From the NCBI RefSeq assembly GCF_016808095.1, contig NC_068970.1:42691630-42755629 (forward strand): DNA of 64,000 bases, read 5' to 3'. The notes beneath the pieces were generated by a model that saw nothing but the letters and a program-made list of their open reading frames with translations, did no database searches and had not been told where the DNA came from. This stretch comes from Vigna angularis. Its lineage: Eukaryota > Streptophyta > Magnoliopsida > Fabales > Fabaceae. A program made the position numbers and the translations under genes. This document shows positions 29,037 to 38,388 of this stretch, piece after piece. Positions within the stretch are counted from its first letter, which is position 1. The number at the start of each line of letters is the position of its first letter.

Positions 29037-31147
29037 ATGGATCGAAGCTGGATGAATGAACGTCACATCAGTGAAGAATATGATAAGGGTGTTTCAGAGT
29101 TCTTGCAATATGTTGAACAAAATGCTAAGTCTGTGAACGGGACATATTTTTATCCTTGTGTTTGTTGTCTTAATCAAACACTCCAAGACTTAGGCAATAT
29201 GCGTGACCATCTATTCATGTTCGGCATAATGAGAACTTATACCGTTTGGACTTGACATTGAGAAGTACTGGACTAGCCTACCACGTTACAAGGAACAGAT
29301 TATGTGGAAGAATGGATGAGTGATCATTTAGAGGACATGATACGTGATGTTGGTGAAGATAATTTTGGAAGAGCTAATTTGTATGATTCTCTTAAACATG
29401 ATTCAAAGCAACCGTTGTTTCCAGGATGCCCCAACTTTACACGTATGTCTACAACTTTGAAGTTGTTTAGTGTAAAAGCAAGGAATGGATGGACTAATAA
29501 AAGTTTCACAGAGTTGTTGAAGGAGATACTTCCAGAAAATAATACTCTACTTATTCGTCATTACGAGGCCAAGAAAATGTTGTCCAATGGGACTTGAATA
29601 TCAAAAGATACATGCTTCTCCTAATGATTGTTTTTTGTACATAAAGGAATTTTCTTCGCTAAAGTATTGTCCAATGTGAGGTTTATCGCGTTTTAAAAAG
29701 AAAAATGACAAAAACACTAGTGATGAAGGTAATGACGGTGCACCTACTAAGGTGATGTGGTATTTGTCTATAATACCTAGGTTCAAACGTATGTTCTCTG
29801 TTAAAGAAGATGCAAAGAACCTTAAATGGCACGCTGCCGGAAGAAAGTGCGATAATCTTCTTCGACACCCAGTTGATTCACCACAATGGAAGAAGATCGA
29901 TTAAACATTTCCAGAATTTGGTGCAGATCCAAGAAACTTAAGACTTGCACTTGCAACTGATGATATATCCTTATGAGAACTTAAGTAGCAAACACAGTTC
30001 ATGGCCAGTTATGTTGATGATATACAATCTTTCTCCATTGTTGTGCATAAAGAGAAAATATGTGATGTTGTCCATTATGATATCGGGTCCTAGACAACCT
30101 GGAAATGACATTGATGTTTACTTGAAACCTTTAATTGATGATTTGAAAATGTTGTGGGAAGAAGGGGTCGAAGTGTTCGATTCTGATGTTCAAGAATCTT
30201 TTCGTTTGCGTGCAATGTTGTTTTGCACTATAAATGATTTCCCAACATATGGAAACTTAAGCGGTTATAGTGTAAAAGGTCATTTTGCATGTCCCATTTG
30301 TGAAGAAAATACTAGTTACCTTCAATTGAAGCATGATCAAAAGACAGTATATACAAGACATCAAAAATTCCTTCCATTAATCACCCTTACCATAGATTGA
30401 AAAAAACATTTAATGGAAGTGCTGAGGATGAGGTTGTGTGCAAACCCCGCAATGGTGAAGAAGTGTACAACGAAGTCAAAAACATTGACATTGTCTTCGG
30501 AAAACATCATAAAAGTACATTTGCGAAAAACATTTGGAGAAAATGATCAATATTTTTTAATCTTCCGTACTGGTGTAAACTTGATGTTAGACATTGTATA
30601 GATGTCATGCACGTGGAAAAAAATGTTTGAGACAGTGTCATCGAAACTTTGCAGAAGCTTCAATCATAGAGCGATACGTTGCAGAAGAAGCCATTGAATT
30701 TTGTTCAAGTTATATGCTAAGTTGTGAACCAGTGGGTCTTCCTAAGAGCAGACATGAAGGAAAATGTGAAGGTAAGGGTGTTCGAGGTGTGAGAATTGAG
30801 TGTGTTAGTAGAAAAGAAGTTGATCAAACTCATTTGTATATGTTAAACAACACTATTATGTGATTCCTTACATTTCTGATTACGTTAATGAAATAAAGGC
30901 ATCATACCCAAGAATGAGTGAAAACTGACATCTTAATGAACATGTCAAAACCTTCTTACAATGGTTTAAGAGAAAAGATTTATGCGACTCCAGATGTTTC
31001 TAAAAGTTTATTGAGGCTATCTCGCGGGCCGAATACATATGTCATTACATGTGGTGGGTACTATATAAACAATATTTCTTTTCAGACAAAGGTAGAAGAT
31101 GACAAAAGTAGAGTTTAAAATAATGGGGTTACACTACAAGCTGAGGC
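29037..31147 (+). pseudogene. CACTA TNP2-type transposase, 5' portion
   Basis: This is the remnant of the enzyme that cuts and rejoins CACTA ends. It opens with the transposase-associated domain (MDRSWMNER..., with an HxxxxGI-like ending at 29037-29255) and continues in shifted frames. Recognisable blocks are MSDHLEDMIRDVGED, LFPGCPNFTRMS, PYENLSSKHSSWPVML (29945-30400), ISGPRQPGNDIDVYL, MLFCTINDFPTYGNLSGYS with CPICEE, and then DVRHCIDVMHVEKNV. Stops and frameshifts occur throughout (for example near 29255, 29597, 29902, 30400). After DSVIETL the frame jumps straight to IIERYVAEEAIEF, so roughly 150-200 codons of the usual DUF4218 region are missing. The remainder resumes at 41150 beyond the gypsy insertion. 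Confidence 0.85.
31143..31147. repeat. Target-site duplication of the gypsy element, left copy (GAGGC)
   Basis: gaggc precedes LTR start tgtaacaccc; the same five bases follow the other LTR at 41150-41154. Confidence 0.95.
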
Positions 31148-31641
31148 TGTAACACCCAAATATTTTAAAGGGTATTACTGATAGTTGAGACTAAATTAAT
31201 TCGATATCTCATAGAAACAATCAAACTTTATTTCAATTACTCCAAAGTACAATACCAAACTTACAAACTTTAAACAATATAGTATTCACCGTTGACATTT
31301 CAACTTTTAAATTTTACACAACATAATCTTCCCAATACAAATTTATTCTTTTTACAAAAATCCATGAAAGGTTTTCCCCGCATCTCTCTCATCTCTAAGC
31401 TTTTTCAACCACATCTGCAACATTATCTAATCACATATAACATGAGTTATATGATCATAGCATAAACAAATAAGGGTAAGCCAACCATATCAAATCAATC
31501 ATTAAACTTGTAATAAGCATAGTTTAATCATTTATTTCTACAATTACTCAAATATTATTACCCCGATGTCATTAATTCATCATTATCAAAATCATCTTCC
31601 TCAATTTCATAAACCTTACAATTTATACTATGCTTACTCAC

Positions 31642-31811
31642 GAAGCCTTATGGTCAGACCGCTCTCTGCCTGCTTCCTTAAGCCTCACCTGTATACTATG
31701 TCTTACTCTCTGAAGCCTTATGGTCAGACCGCTCTCTGCCTGCTTCTATAAAACTTATGAACCACATATTTATGTCAAAGCCTTATGGTCAGACCACTTG
31801 CTGCCTGCTTT
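31642..31811 (-). repeat. Three-copy hairpin repeat B in the 3' LTR
   Basis: 35-nt copies at 31642-31676, 31712-31746 and 31777-31811. Each has complementary ends (gaagc...gcttc in the first two, aaagc...gctt t in the third) around a conserved ccttatggtcagacc core. The same array is at 38883-39052 in the 5' LTR. Confidence 0.8.
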
Positions 31812-32835
31812 CATTAATCTCAGGTGTTACTTTGTTCATACCAAGCTCTCATGGTATAACCGAACATACTACTTCCCGTAGGAAACATCATTTCATAAGC
31901 AATAATTTCTTATATCCACTCCAACATTTCATCACATCAACATTTCATATTCTATTATCCACTCCAACATTTCATCAAATCAACAATTCATAACCTCTTC
32001 TCCACATAACTCAATCATGTTCATTCTCTAATCATAATTTGACAATAACCTATTTTGGTGTCAATAAATTAAACATATCGCCAGCTATCATACTTCATAT
32101 TATAAACTCATTTTTGACCATAACGAGTATAACTCAACATATTTTCACCAATTAAAGATTCATAGATCAGCCAAAACATTTCATCATATCTTAGTCACTA
32201 CGTATTAAAGTCTGAACTCAATGTAACGATAAATAAAATATATATGAAGTGTTTTTACCATGATAACTTTATGCATCTCCAATTAACTTATTTTATTTTA
32301 ATTTCATCCTATTAGAGATCTTTCTTTACCCCAATTGGTCACCGGAGAGGACCCAGATGTCTGAACGCATCAAACTCACCTTCGACGCCAACACATATGA
32401 CTAGTCACAACTGACTGGACCAGGCCAGGGCTGCTTTATGATCAGGGATGTGCCAACTCAGGTTTTTAAGGTTCCTCTATCCTACCAACAAAGGGAGGCT
32501 TTCAATAATTAACAATTTATTTATTTAAATTATCTACCTTGTTTGCTTATGCTCTAAATCTAAAATGCCTAATTTTAATATTTTTACTTCCTCTTACCAC
32601 AACCTCAAATAGTATCACTACATCTATTTAGTACTCATATACAAGTTATTACAAAATCCTTACTCCAGACCTTCCAACAAGATCAATTTCAGCCAAGAAA
32701 CTCATTCATGATAGAATTCATACAAGATAATTATAAACAATTACCCATAATAAGATATTACTATAAATGGTCATAGAAGAATACAATATTTGACAATCAT
32801 AAGAATAATCTTAATATAAAAATTCATGGGAAACA

Positions 32836-33256
32836 AGAAGTTGAATCTGGCAGAGCCGGTTAGACAACTTCTACTCCATCCCAAAATACAATATAATTAA
32901 ATAACAAGAACAATACATGTCTGGGGAAATAAGAAGTTGAATCTGGCAGAGCCGGTTAGACAACTTCTAATCCTTCCAAAAATGCGATAAAATAAATAAG
33001 TAAAGCAATAAATAGTTTGGGGAAACAAGAAGTTGAATCTGGCAGAGCCGGTTAGACAACTTCTAATCCTTCCAAAAGTGCAATAAAATAAATAACTGAA
33101 GCAATAGAAAGTTTGGGGAAACAAGAAATTGAATCTGGCAGAGCCGGTTAGACAATTTCTAATCCTTCCAAAATACAATAAAATTAAATAAGGAAAACAA
33201 TAGAATGTTTGGGGAAACAAGAAATTGAATCTGGCAGAGCCGGTTAGACAATTTCT
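32836..33256 (-). repeat. Five-copy hairpin repeat A in the 3' LTR (96-bp period)
   Basis: 37-nt cores start at 32836, 32932, 33028, 33124 and 33220, exactly 96 bp apart. Each has 8-bp complementary arms around a conserved ctggcagagccgg loop. Copies 1-3 have arms agaagttg/caacttct; copies 4-5 have agaaattg/caatttct. Spacers are AT-rich. Confidence 0.9.
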
Positions 33257-33619
33257 AATCCTTCCAAAATAAAAAAAATAAACAACTAATAACATACAAG
33301 TGGCATAACATAATCAACATTACATTTTACAACTATCACACTTGGATATCAACACAAAGCATACTCTCATTTAAAATTTAAGATCATACAGAAACAAAAT
33401 ACTCCATATTCAAGATATAAAATCAACAAAAACAACATATACAAGACTCAAAATAATACCAAACAAAATTTAACTCCCCTTACCTCTATTACAGACTTAA
33501 TCCCCTCGTCCTCTGAAAACTTCCAGAATATCCCCTTTGCAAAATTTGAAATTCTTCCAACTCTCTTCTCTCAAAAATTTTCTAAGTTCTTTGGTGTAAA
33601 TTTTCAGCCTCCCCCCCTT

Positions 33620-33632
33620 GGCTATTTATAGC
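33620..33632 (-). promoter_or_regulatory. LTR TATA box, 3' LTR copy
   Basis: On the minus strand the sequence reads gctataaatagcc, a strong plant TATA box. The equivalent in the 5' LTR at about 40861-40873 would drive the genomic RNA; transcription should begin about 30 bp downstream. Confidence 0.75.
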
Positions 33633-33906
33633 AAAAAAATTTACTATTCATTTTTACTATTCATTTTAACTATTCATTTTTTTATTCATTTTACTATTAC
33701 AAAAATAATTTTTTATTTGCAATTGGCTAAATTCTGATCTCAAAGCTACGTGGAACACTTATCCTTTCCAAAAATATTTTTATTTTTATTTTTTTTTTTT
33801 TTTACTATTCAGTTTTTACTATTCACCTTTTACTATTCACAATTTACTATTCACTTTTTTTTTTTATCTAGTATTTAACTTACAAATATTTTTCAAGGAT
33901 CTTACA

Positions 33907-33920
33907 ATCTCCCCAACAAC
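33907..33920 (-). other. Polypurine tract of the gypsy element
   Basis: Directly before the 3' LTR on the minus strand, gttgttggggagat precedes TGTAAGATCC. Confidence 0.75.
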
Positions 33921-33976
33921 AATTATTTTCGCCCTCGAAAATTTATTTATTTAAACAAAGACTATCTAACAAAAGA

Positions 33977-34054
33977 TTACTTACAAAAGAGATATGAATA
34001 TTCCTTTATCATAAATTCTTCCAATTCCCAAGTCATTTCCTGTGTGTCTTCATT
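33977..34054 (-). pseudogene. Untranslated chromodomain remnant after the gag-pol stop
   Basis: In the gag-pol frame, codons after the TGA still read NEDTQEMTWELEEF and run 25 codons to TAA at 33977-33979. This is the end of the chromodomain of Tekay-type integrases. It is lost from the protein unless the stop is read through. Confidence 0.75.
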
Positions 34055-37000
34055 TCAAAGTACTTTTACTGTGCGAATATCTTTCCCTCTTAGCTTTTTC
34101 ATTTGAACATCTAGTATACGCACTGGTCCAACTTCCATTGTTAAATTTTCCTTGACCTGAATTTCATCAACTTCTAACACATGCTTTGGATCTGGAATAT
34201 ACTTCCTCAGTTGGGATACATGAAAAACGTTATGCAAATTTGCCAATTCAGGTGGTAATGCTACCTCATAAGCCACTGGCCCAATCTTTTTGAGAATCTG
34301 ATAAGGTCCGAGAAATTTTGGTGTCAGTTTCCTCATCTTGATAGCTCTCCCGACTCCTGTAGTTGGTGTTACTCGTAAGAATACATGATCTCCTTCTTCA
34401 AATTCTAACGGTCTTCTTCTTTTGTCGGCATATGACTTTTGTCTACTTTGAGTTGCTTTCATCCGATCTTGGATTAATTTTATTTTTTCTGTGGTTCGCT
34501 GTAATAGCTCGGGTCCCACTGTTAGTGCTTCCCCATCTTGAAACCAACACAACGGGGTTCTACATCTTCTTCCATATAAAGCTTCATATGGTGGCATACC
34601 AGTACTGGAATGATAACTGTTGTTGTAAGTAAATTCTACTAATGGTAGTATCTCATTCCAACTTCCAAGATGATCTAATACACAAGTTCTTAGCAAATCC
34701 TCCAAAGACTGAATAGTCCTTTCTGTTTGACCATCAGTCTGAGGGTGATAAGCCGAACTCATCCTCAACTGCGTTCCCAGAGCCTTCTGTAGCGTCTGCC
34801 AAAACCTTGAAGTAAACCTTGGATCTCTGTCTGACACAATGCTTGTAGGTATTCCATGCAACCTCACTACTTCCCTGATGTATAACTCCGTCAGCTTTTC
34901 TAGAGACATACGTTGATTAATGGGCAAAAAGTGAGCGCTCTTGGTTAGTCTATCAACGATAACCCAGATAGAATCGTGACCTTTTGATGATTTTGGTAAA
35001 TGTGTTACAAAGTCCATCGAGATACTGTCCCACTTCCATTGAGGAATGTCTAACTGTCGTAACATCCCTCCCGGTTTTTGATGCTCCACTTTTGCCTTCT
35101 GACACACCAAGCAGGCTGCTACAAACTTGGCCACATCCCTCTTCATTCCATTCCACCAAAATGACTCTTTCAGGTCTTTATACATCTTAGTCATACCTGG
35201 ATGTATGCTAAGACGACTTTTATGGCCTTCGTCTAAAATTAAATGTTTTAATTCACTCTTTGCAGGTATACACACTCTGTTCTTAAATCGAAGGATGCCA
35301 TCTTTACTTAGAACGAAGTCCTTAACCTGATCGGTGTCCAACAACCTGATCTTTTGCTGCAACTCTTGATCCATCGACTGCTCAACCTTCACTTGTTCTA
35401 AGAAGTCACTAGTGATTACTAAATGACCACACCATATATAATCTGGGGTTAACTGCAACCCCAAGTTCATATCACGTAACTTTTCTAACAGTTCTAATTC
35501 CTTCACCATCATTGTTGTTATCTGAGCTTGTCTCCTACTCAATGCATCTGCCACCACATTGGCTTTTCCTGGGTGATATAAAAGCTCGAAATCATAGTCC
35601 TTCATATATTCCATCCATCTTCTTTGTCGCATGTTCAGCTCCTTTTGATCGAACAAATACTTTAGACTCTTATGGTCACTAAAAACTTGGAAACTTGCCC
35701 CATAGAGGTAATGTCTCCATGTCTTTAATGCAAATACTACTGCTGCAAGTTCTATGTCATGCGTTGGGTAGTTCTTCTCATGCGCCTTTAGCTGCCTAGA
35801 TGCATAAGCTACAGGTCTCCTTCCTTGCATTAGGACGCACCCCAATCCTTGATACGACGCATCGCAGTACACCTCAAAAGATTTGCTAGAGTCCGGAATG
35901 ATTAATACTGGTGCTGACGTTAGTCGTTGCTTCATATCCTCAAAACTGGCTTCGCACTTGTCAGTCCACAGAAATGGTTGATCCTTACGAGTTAACTGAG
36001 TTAGAGGACCTACAATCTTGGAAAACCCTTCAACAAAACGTCGGTAATAACCGGCTAATCCTACAAAACTTCGTACTTCAGTTACAGTTTTCGGCCGCTC
36101 CCACTTTAGCACAGCTTCCACCTTTGCTGGATCCACTGAGATTCCTTGAGCAGAAATCACATGACCCAAAAATTGTACTTTCTCTATCCAGAACTCACAC
36201 TTTGACAGTTTCCCATACAGTTGATGTTTTCTTAAAATTTCCAACGCCACCCTCAAGTGTTCTGCATGCTTTTCCTTATTCTCTGAATAGATAAGAATAT
36301 CGTCTATAAATACTACCACGAACTTATCTAAACATGACCGAAATATTCTGTTCATGTAGTCCATAAAAATCGCTGGAGCATTCGTCACGCCAAACGGCAT
36401 TACCACGTACTCAAAGTGTCCGTAGCGAGATCTGAAAGCCGTCTTTTGCACATCTTCCGTCTTGACCAGAATCTGATGGTACCCAGATCTGAGATCAATT
36501 TTTGAAAACACCTCTGCTCCTCTCAACTGATCTAATAGATCATCGATTCTTGGCAAAGGATATTTGTTCTTTATTGTAACCTTGTTCAGCTGTCGATAAT
36601 CCACGCACAACCTTGAACTTCCATCCTTCTTCTTCACCAGCAATACAGGAGCTCCCCATGGAGACACACTTGGACGGATAAACTTCTTCTCCAGCAGATC
36701 TTCGATTTGCTTTTTCAACTCTACTAGTTCGGCAGGAGCCATTCTGTATGGAGCCATAGAAACTGGGCCAGCTCCAGGCATTAGATCTATTGTGAAATCG
36801 ATCTCTCGACTAGGTGGTAAACCTGGTACTTCTTCTGGGAAAACATCAACATATTCTTCTACCACAGGTATTTCGATGATTTGTTCTTCAGTATTCTCTC
36901 TTTTCTCCTGAGCTAACACCACAAAGCAGGTAGCTCCATCTTTGATATCCTTCGCAACGACTCGAGTGGAGCTTAGTTCTAAATCGTTCAAATTTAGAAA

Positions 37001-38215
37001 CTCTATCTTTTGTTTCCCACAGTCAATAAGAACGTGATTGGCAGTCAACCAATCCATTCCCAAAATAATGTCTAGATTTTGAAGGGGTAAGCAGATCAAG
37101 TTCACTTTGAACTTGCGTCCTGCAATTTGGATCGGGCATCCGACACAGACTGAACTGGTCGTAACTGGTCCCGATGCTGGTGTAGAAACTACTAATTCAC
37201 ACCCTAGATCAAGCATCGGTAATCCGAGTCTTTCTAAACATGCTAGGGATATAAAGGAGTGTGTGGCTCCAGAGTCAAACAAAACATATACGCATTCTCC
37301 TAACAACATACAGGTGTGTAAGATTAATGTACCTGGCTTAGTAGCCTCTTCTGCAGACATTGCGAATACTCTCCCTGTTGCCCGGGGCTTTACTTCAGCA
37401 GAATCTTGTTGTTGTGGTTCTCCCACCTTCTTTTTCTTTGGACAAACATTAGCAAAGTGTCCCGGATCATTGCAGATGAAACATCTCTTCCCTTCAACTT
37501 TTTCCCCAATAAGTTTAGGGCAGTCACGTCTGAAATGTGCCCCTCCACACTCAAAACACTTCACTGTTCCTCGATATGATAATTGTGGTTTTTCATAAGG
37601 TTTTTTGTTGAATTTCATTGAAGATTCTCCCTTGGCAAGTCTGGAAACTCTACTTGGATCAAACTCCAATAATTCTATCATTCTGGCTTTCTCTACCAAT
37701 GCTGGAAACTCTTGTATTTCCAATGGCATAAGTACCTTCTTCAGTTCATGCCTTAGTCCTCCCTCGAATTTTCGACATCTCCATTCTTCTGTGATATTCT
37801 GAGTATAAAACCTCGAGAGATAATTAAATTTTACTACGTACTCTTGTACTGATAACCTCCTTTGTTGTAAGGTCAGGAACTCCGCCTCCCTTGCAAATTT
37901 TGCACTGTTTGGAAAATATTTTTCCAAGAACCTTATCTTAAAGTTCTCCCAATTCACAGCCTCACCACGAACCGTCATCAACTGTTGCATACTTTCCCAC
38001 CAATATTCAGCCTCCCCCACCAAAAGAAATGATGCATAAGTTAATTTTTGTTCTTCTGAGCAAGTTATTACCCGAAAAATCTTCTCGTTCTGCCTTAGCC
38101 AAGAGTCAGCCTCATCCGGAGTAGCCTCCCCATTAAATTTAGTTGGATCATGCCTTAAGAAGTCATTCAAGCTAGAATGATTTTGAGGTACTTGATCAAC
38201 TTGTTGTTGCTGCAT
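34055..38215 (-). CDS. Ty3/gypsy gag-pol polyprotein (1386 codons)
   Basis: This polyprotein is processed into capsid, protease, reverse transcriptase, RNase H and integrase for retrotransposition. Visible parts: gag core (about 55-185), two CCHC knuckles (C220-C223-H227-C232; C245-C248-H253-C258), protease DSG 314-316, and RT with the conserved Asp D574 and the catalytic FIDD 636-639. RNase H has D785, E822, D847 and D890. The integrase zinc finger is H998, H1005, C1035, C1038; its core is D1068, D1129, E1165 with 35 residues between the last two. The ATG at 38215 follows the primer site and a leader of about 170 bp. The frame ends with TGA at 34055-34057. Reading beyond it, MTWELEEFM-like chromodomain sequence continues to 33977, so the chromodomain is cut at a position where family members have tryptophan. 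All catalytic residues I checked are present. Confidence 0.95.
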   Translation of the reverse strand: MQQQQVDQVPQNHSSLNDFLRHDPTKFNGEATPDEADSWLRQNEKIFRVITCSEEQKLTYASFLLVGEAEYWWESMQQLMTVRGEAVNWENFKIRFLEKYFPNSAKFAREAEFLTLQQRRLSVQEYVVKFNYLSRFYTQNITEEWRCRKFEGGLRHELKKVLMPLEIQEFPALVEKARMIELLEFDPSRVSRLAKGESSMKFNKKPYEKPQLSYRGTVKCFECGGAHFRRDCPKLIGEKVEGKRCFICNDPGHFANVCPKKKKVGEPQQQDSAEVKPRATGRVFAMSAEEATKPGTLILHTCMLLGECVYVLFDSGATHSFISLACLERLGLPMLDLGCELVVSTPASGPVTTSSVCVGCPIQIAGRKFKVNLICLPLQNLDIILGMDWLTANHVLIDCGKQKIEFLNLNDLELSSTRVVAKDIKDGATCFVVLAQEKRENTEEQIIEIPVVEEYVDVFPEEVPGLPPSREIDFTIDLMPGAGPVSMAPYRMAPAELVELKKQIEDLLEKKFIRPSVSPWGAPVLLVKKKDGSSRLCVDYRQLNKVTIKNKYPLPRIDDLLDQLRGAEVFSKIDLRSGYHQILVKTEDVQKTAFRSRYGHFEYVVMPFGVTNAPAIFMDYMNRIFRSCLDKFVVVFIDDILIYSENKEKHAEHLRVALEILRKHQLYGKLSKCEFWIEKVQFLGHVISAQGISVDPAKVEAVLKWERPKTVTEVRSFVGLAGYYRRFVEGFSKIVGPLTQLTRKDQPFLWTDKCEASFEDMKQRLTSAPVLIIPDSSKSFEVYCDASYQGLGCVLMQGRRPVAYASRQLKAHEKNYPTHDIELAAVVFALKTWRHYLYGASFQVFSDHKSLKYLFDQKELNMRQRRWMEYMKDYDFELLYHPGKANVVADALSRRQAQITTMMVKELELLEKLRDMNLGLQLTPDYIWCGHLVITSDFLEQVKVEQSMDQELQQKIRLLDTDQVKDFVLSKDGILRFKNRVCIPAKSELKHLILDEGHKSRLSIHPGMTKMYKDLKESFWWNGMKRDVAKFVAACLVCQKAKVEHQKPGGMLRQLDIPQWKWDSISMDFVTHLPKSSKGHDSIWVIVDRLTKSAHFLPINQRMSLEKLTELYIREVVRLHGIPTSIVSDRDPRFTSRFWQTLQKALGTQLRMSSAYHPQTDGQTERTIQSLEDLLRTCVLDHLGSWNEILPLVEFTYNNSYHSSTGMPPYEALYGRRCRTPLCWFQDGEALTVGPELLQRTTEKIKLIQDRMKATQSRQKSYADKRRRPLEFEEGDHVFLRVTPTTGVGRAIKMRKLTPKFLGPYQILKKIGPVAYEVALPPELANLHNVFHVSQLRKYIPDPKHVLEVDEIQVKENLTMEVGPVRILDVQMKKLRGKDIRTVKVL

Positions 38216-38373
38216 CTTTGTCGAGTTTAAATGATTTCTTCAAAAAGATAACAATACAATTTAGCATATGATATCAATTTCCTCCAATAGTCGTTTTCAT
38301 CATAACAATCAATAGTTTTACTAAGAATAATAATTTCACTCCCCATAGTCCCAAAATACTTTCGAAAACCATT

Positions 38374-38385
38374 GCTCTGATACCA
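38374..38385 (-). other. Primer binding site (initiator tRNA-Met type)
   Basis: On the minus strand tggtatcagagc lies three bases inside the 5' LTR, the usual plant iMet primer site. Confidence 0.9.
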
Positions 38386-38388
38386 TAA

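Larger units (their letters stand above)
31148..33906 (-). repeat. 3' LTR of the gypsy element
   Basis: In element orientation it runs from TGTAAGATCC (ending at 33906) to GGGTGTTACA (31148). It contains a TATA box (33620-33632), a GTAAG donor-like site, five 96-bp hairpin repeats and three shorter hairpin repeats. The repetitive open frames inside it are by-products of these repeats, not genes. Confidence 0.95.

Noticed and set aside
28365..33256. CRISPR-like regularly spaced repeats
   Set aside because: This is a plant nuclear context; the repeats are transposon minisatellites with related, not unique, spacers and no cas genes.
32897..33295. A 132-codon minus-strand frame with four copies of an FGRIRxCLTGSARFNFLFPQT-like repeat (also at 40138-40536)
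   Set aside because: It is produced by the 96-bp LTR hairpin repeats, whose length is a multiple of three; no start context, domain or gene neighbour supports a protein.
34363..37802. Several plus-strand frames of 60-160 codons opposite gag-pol
   Set aside because: Antisense shadows of the 1386-codon polyprotein.
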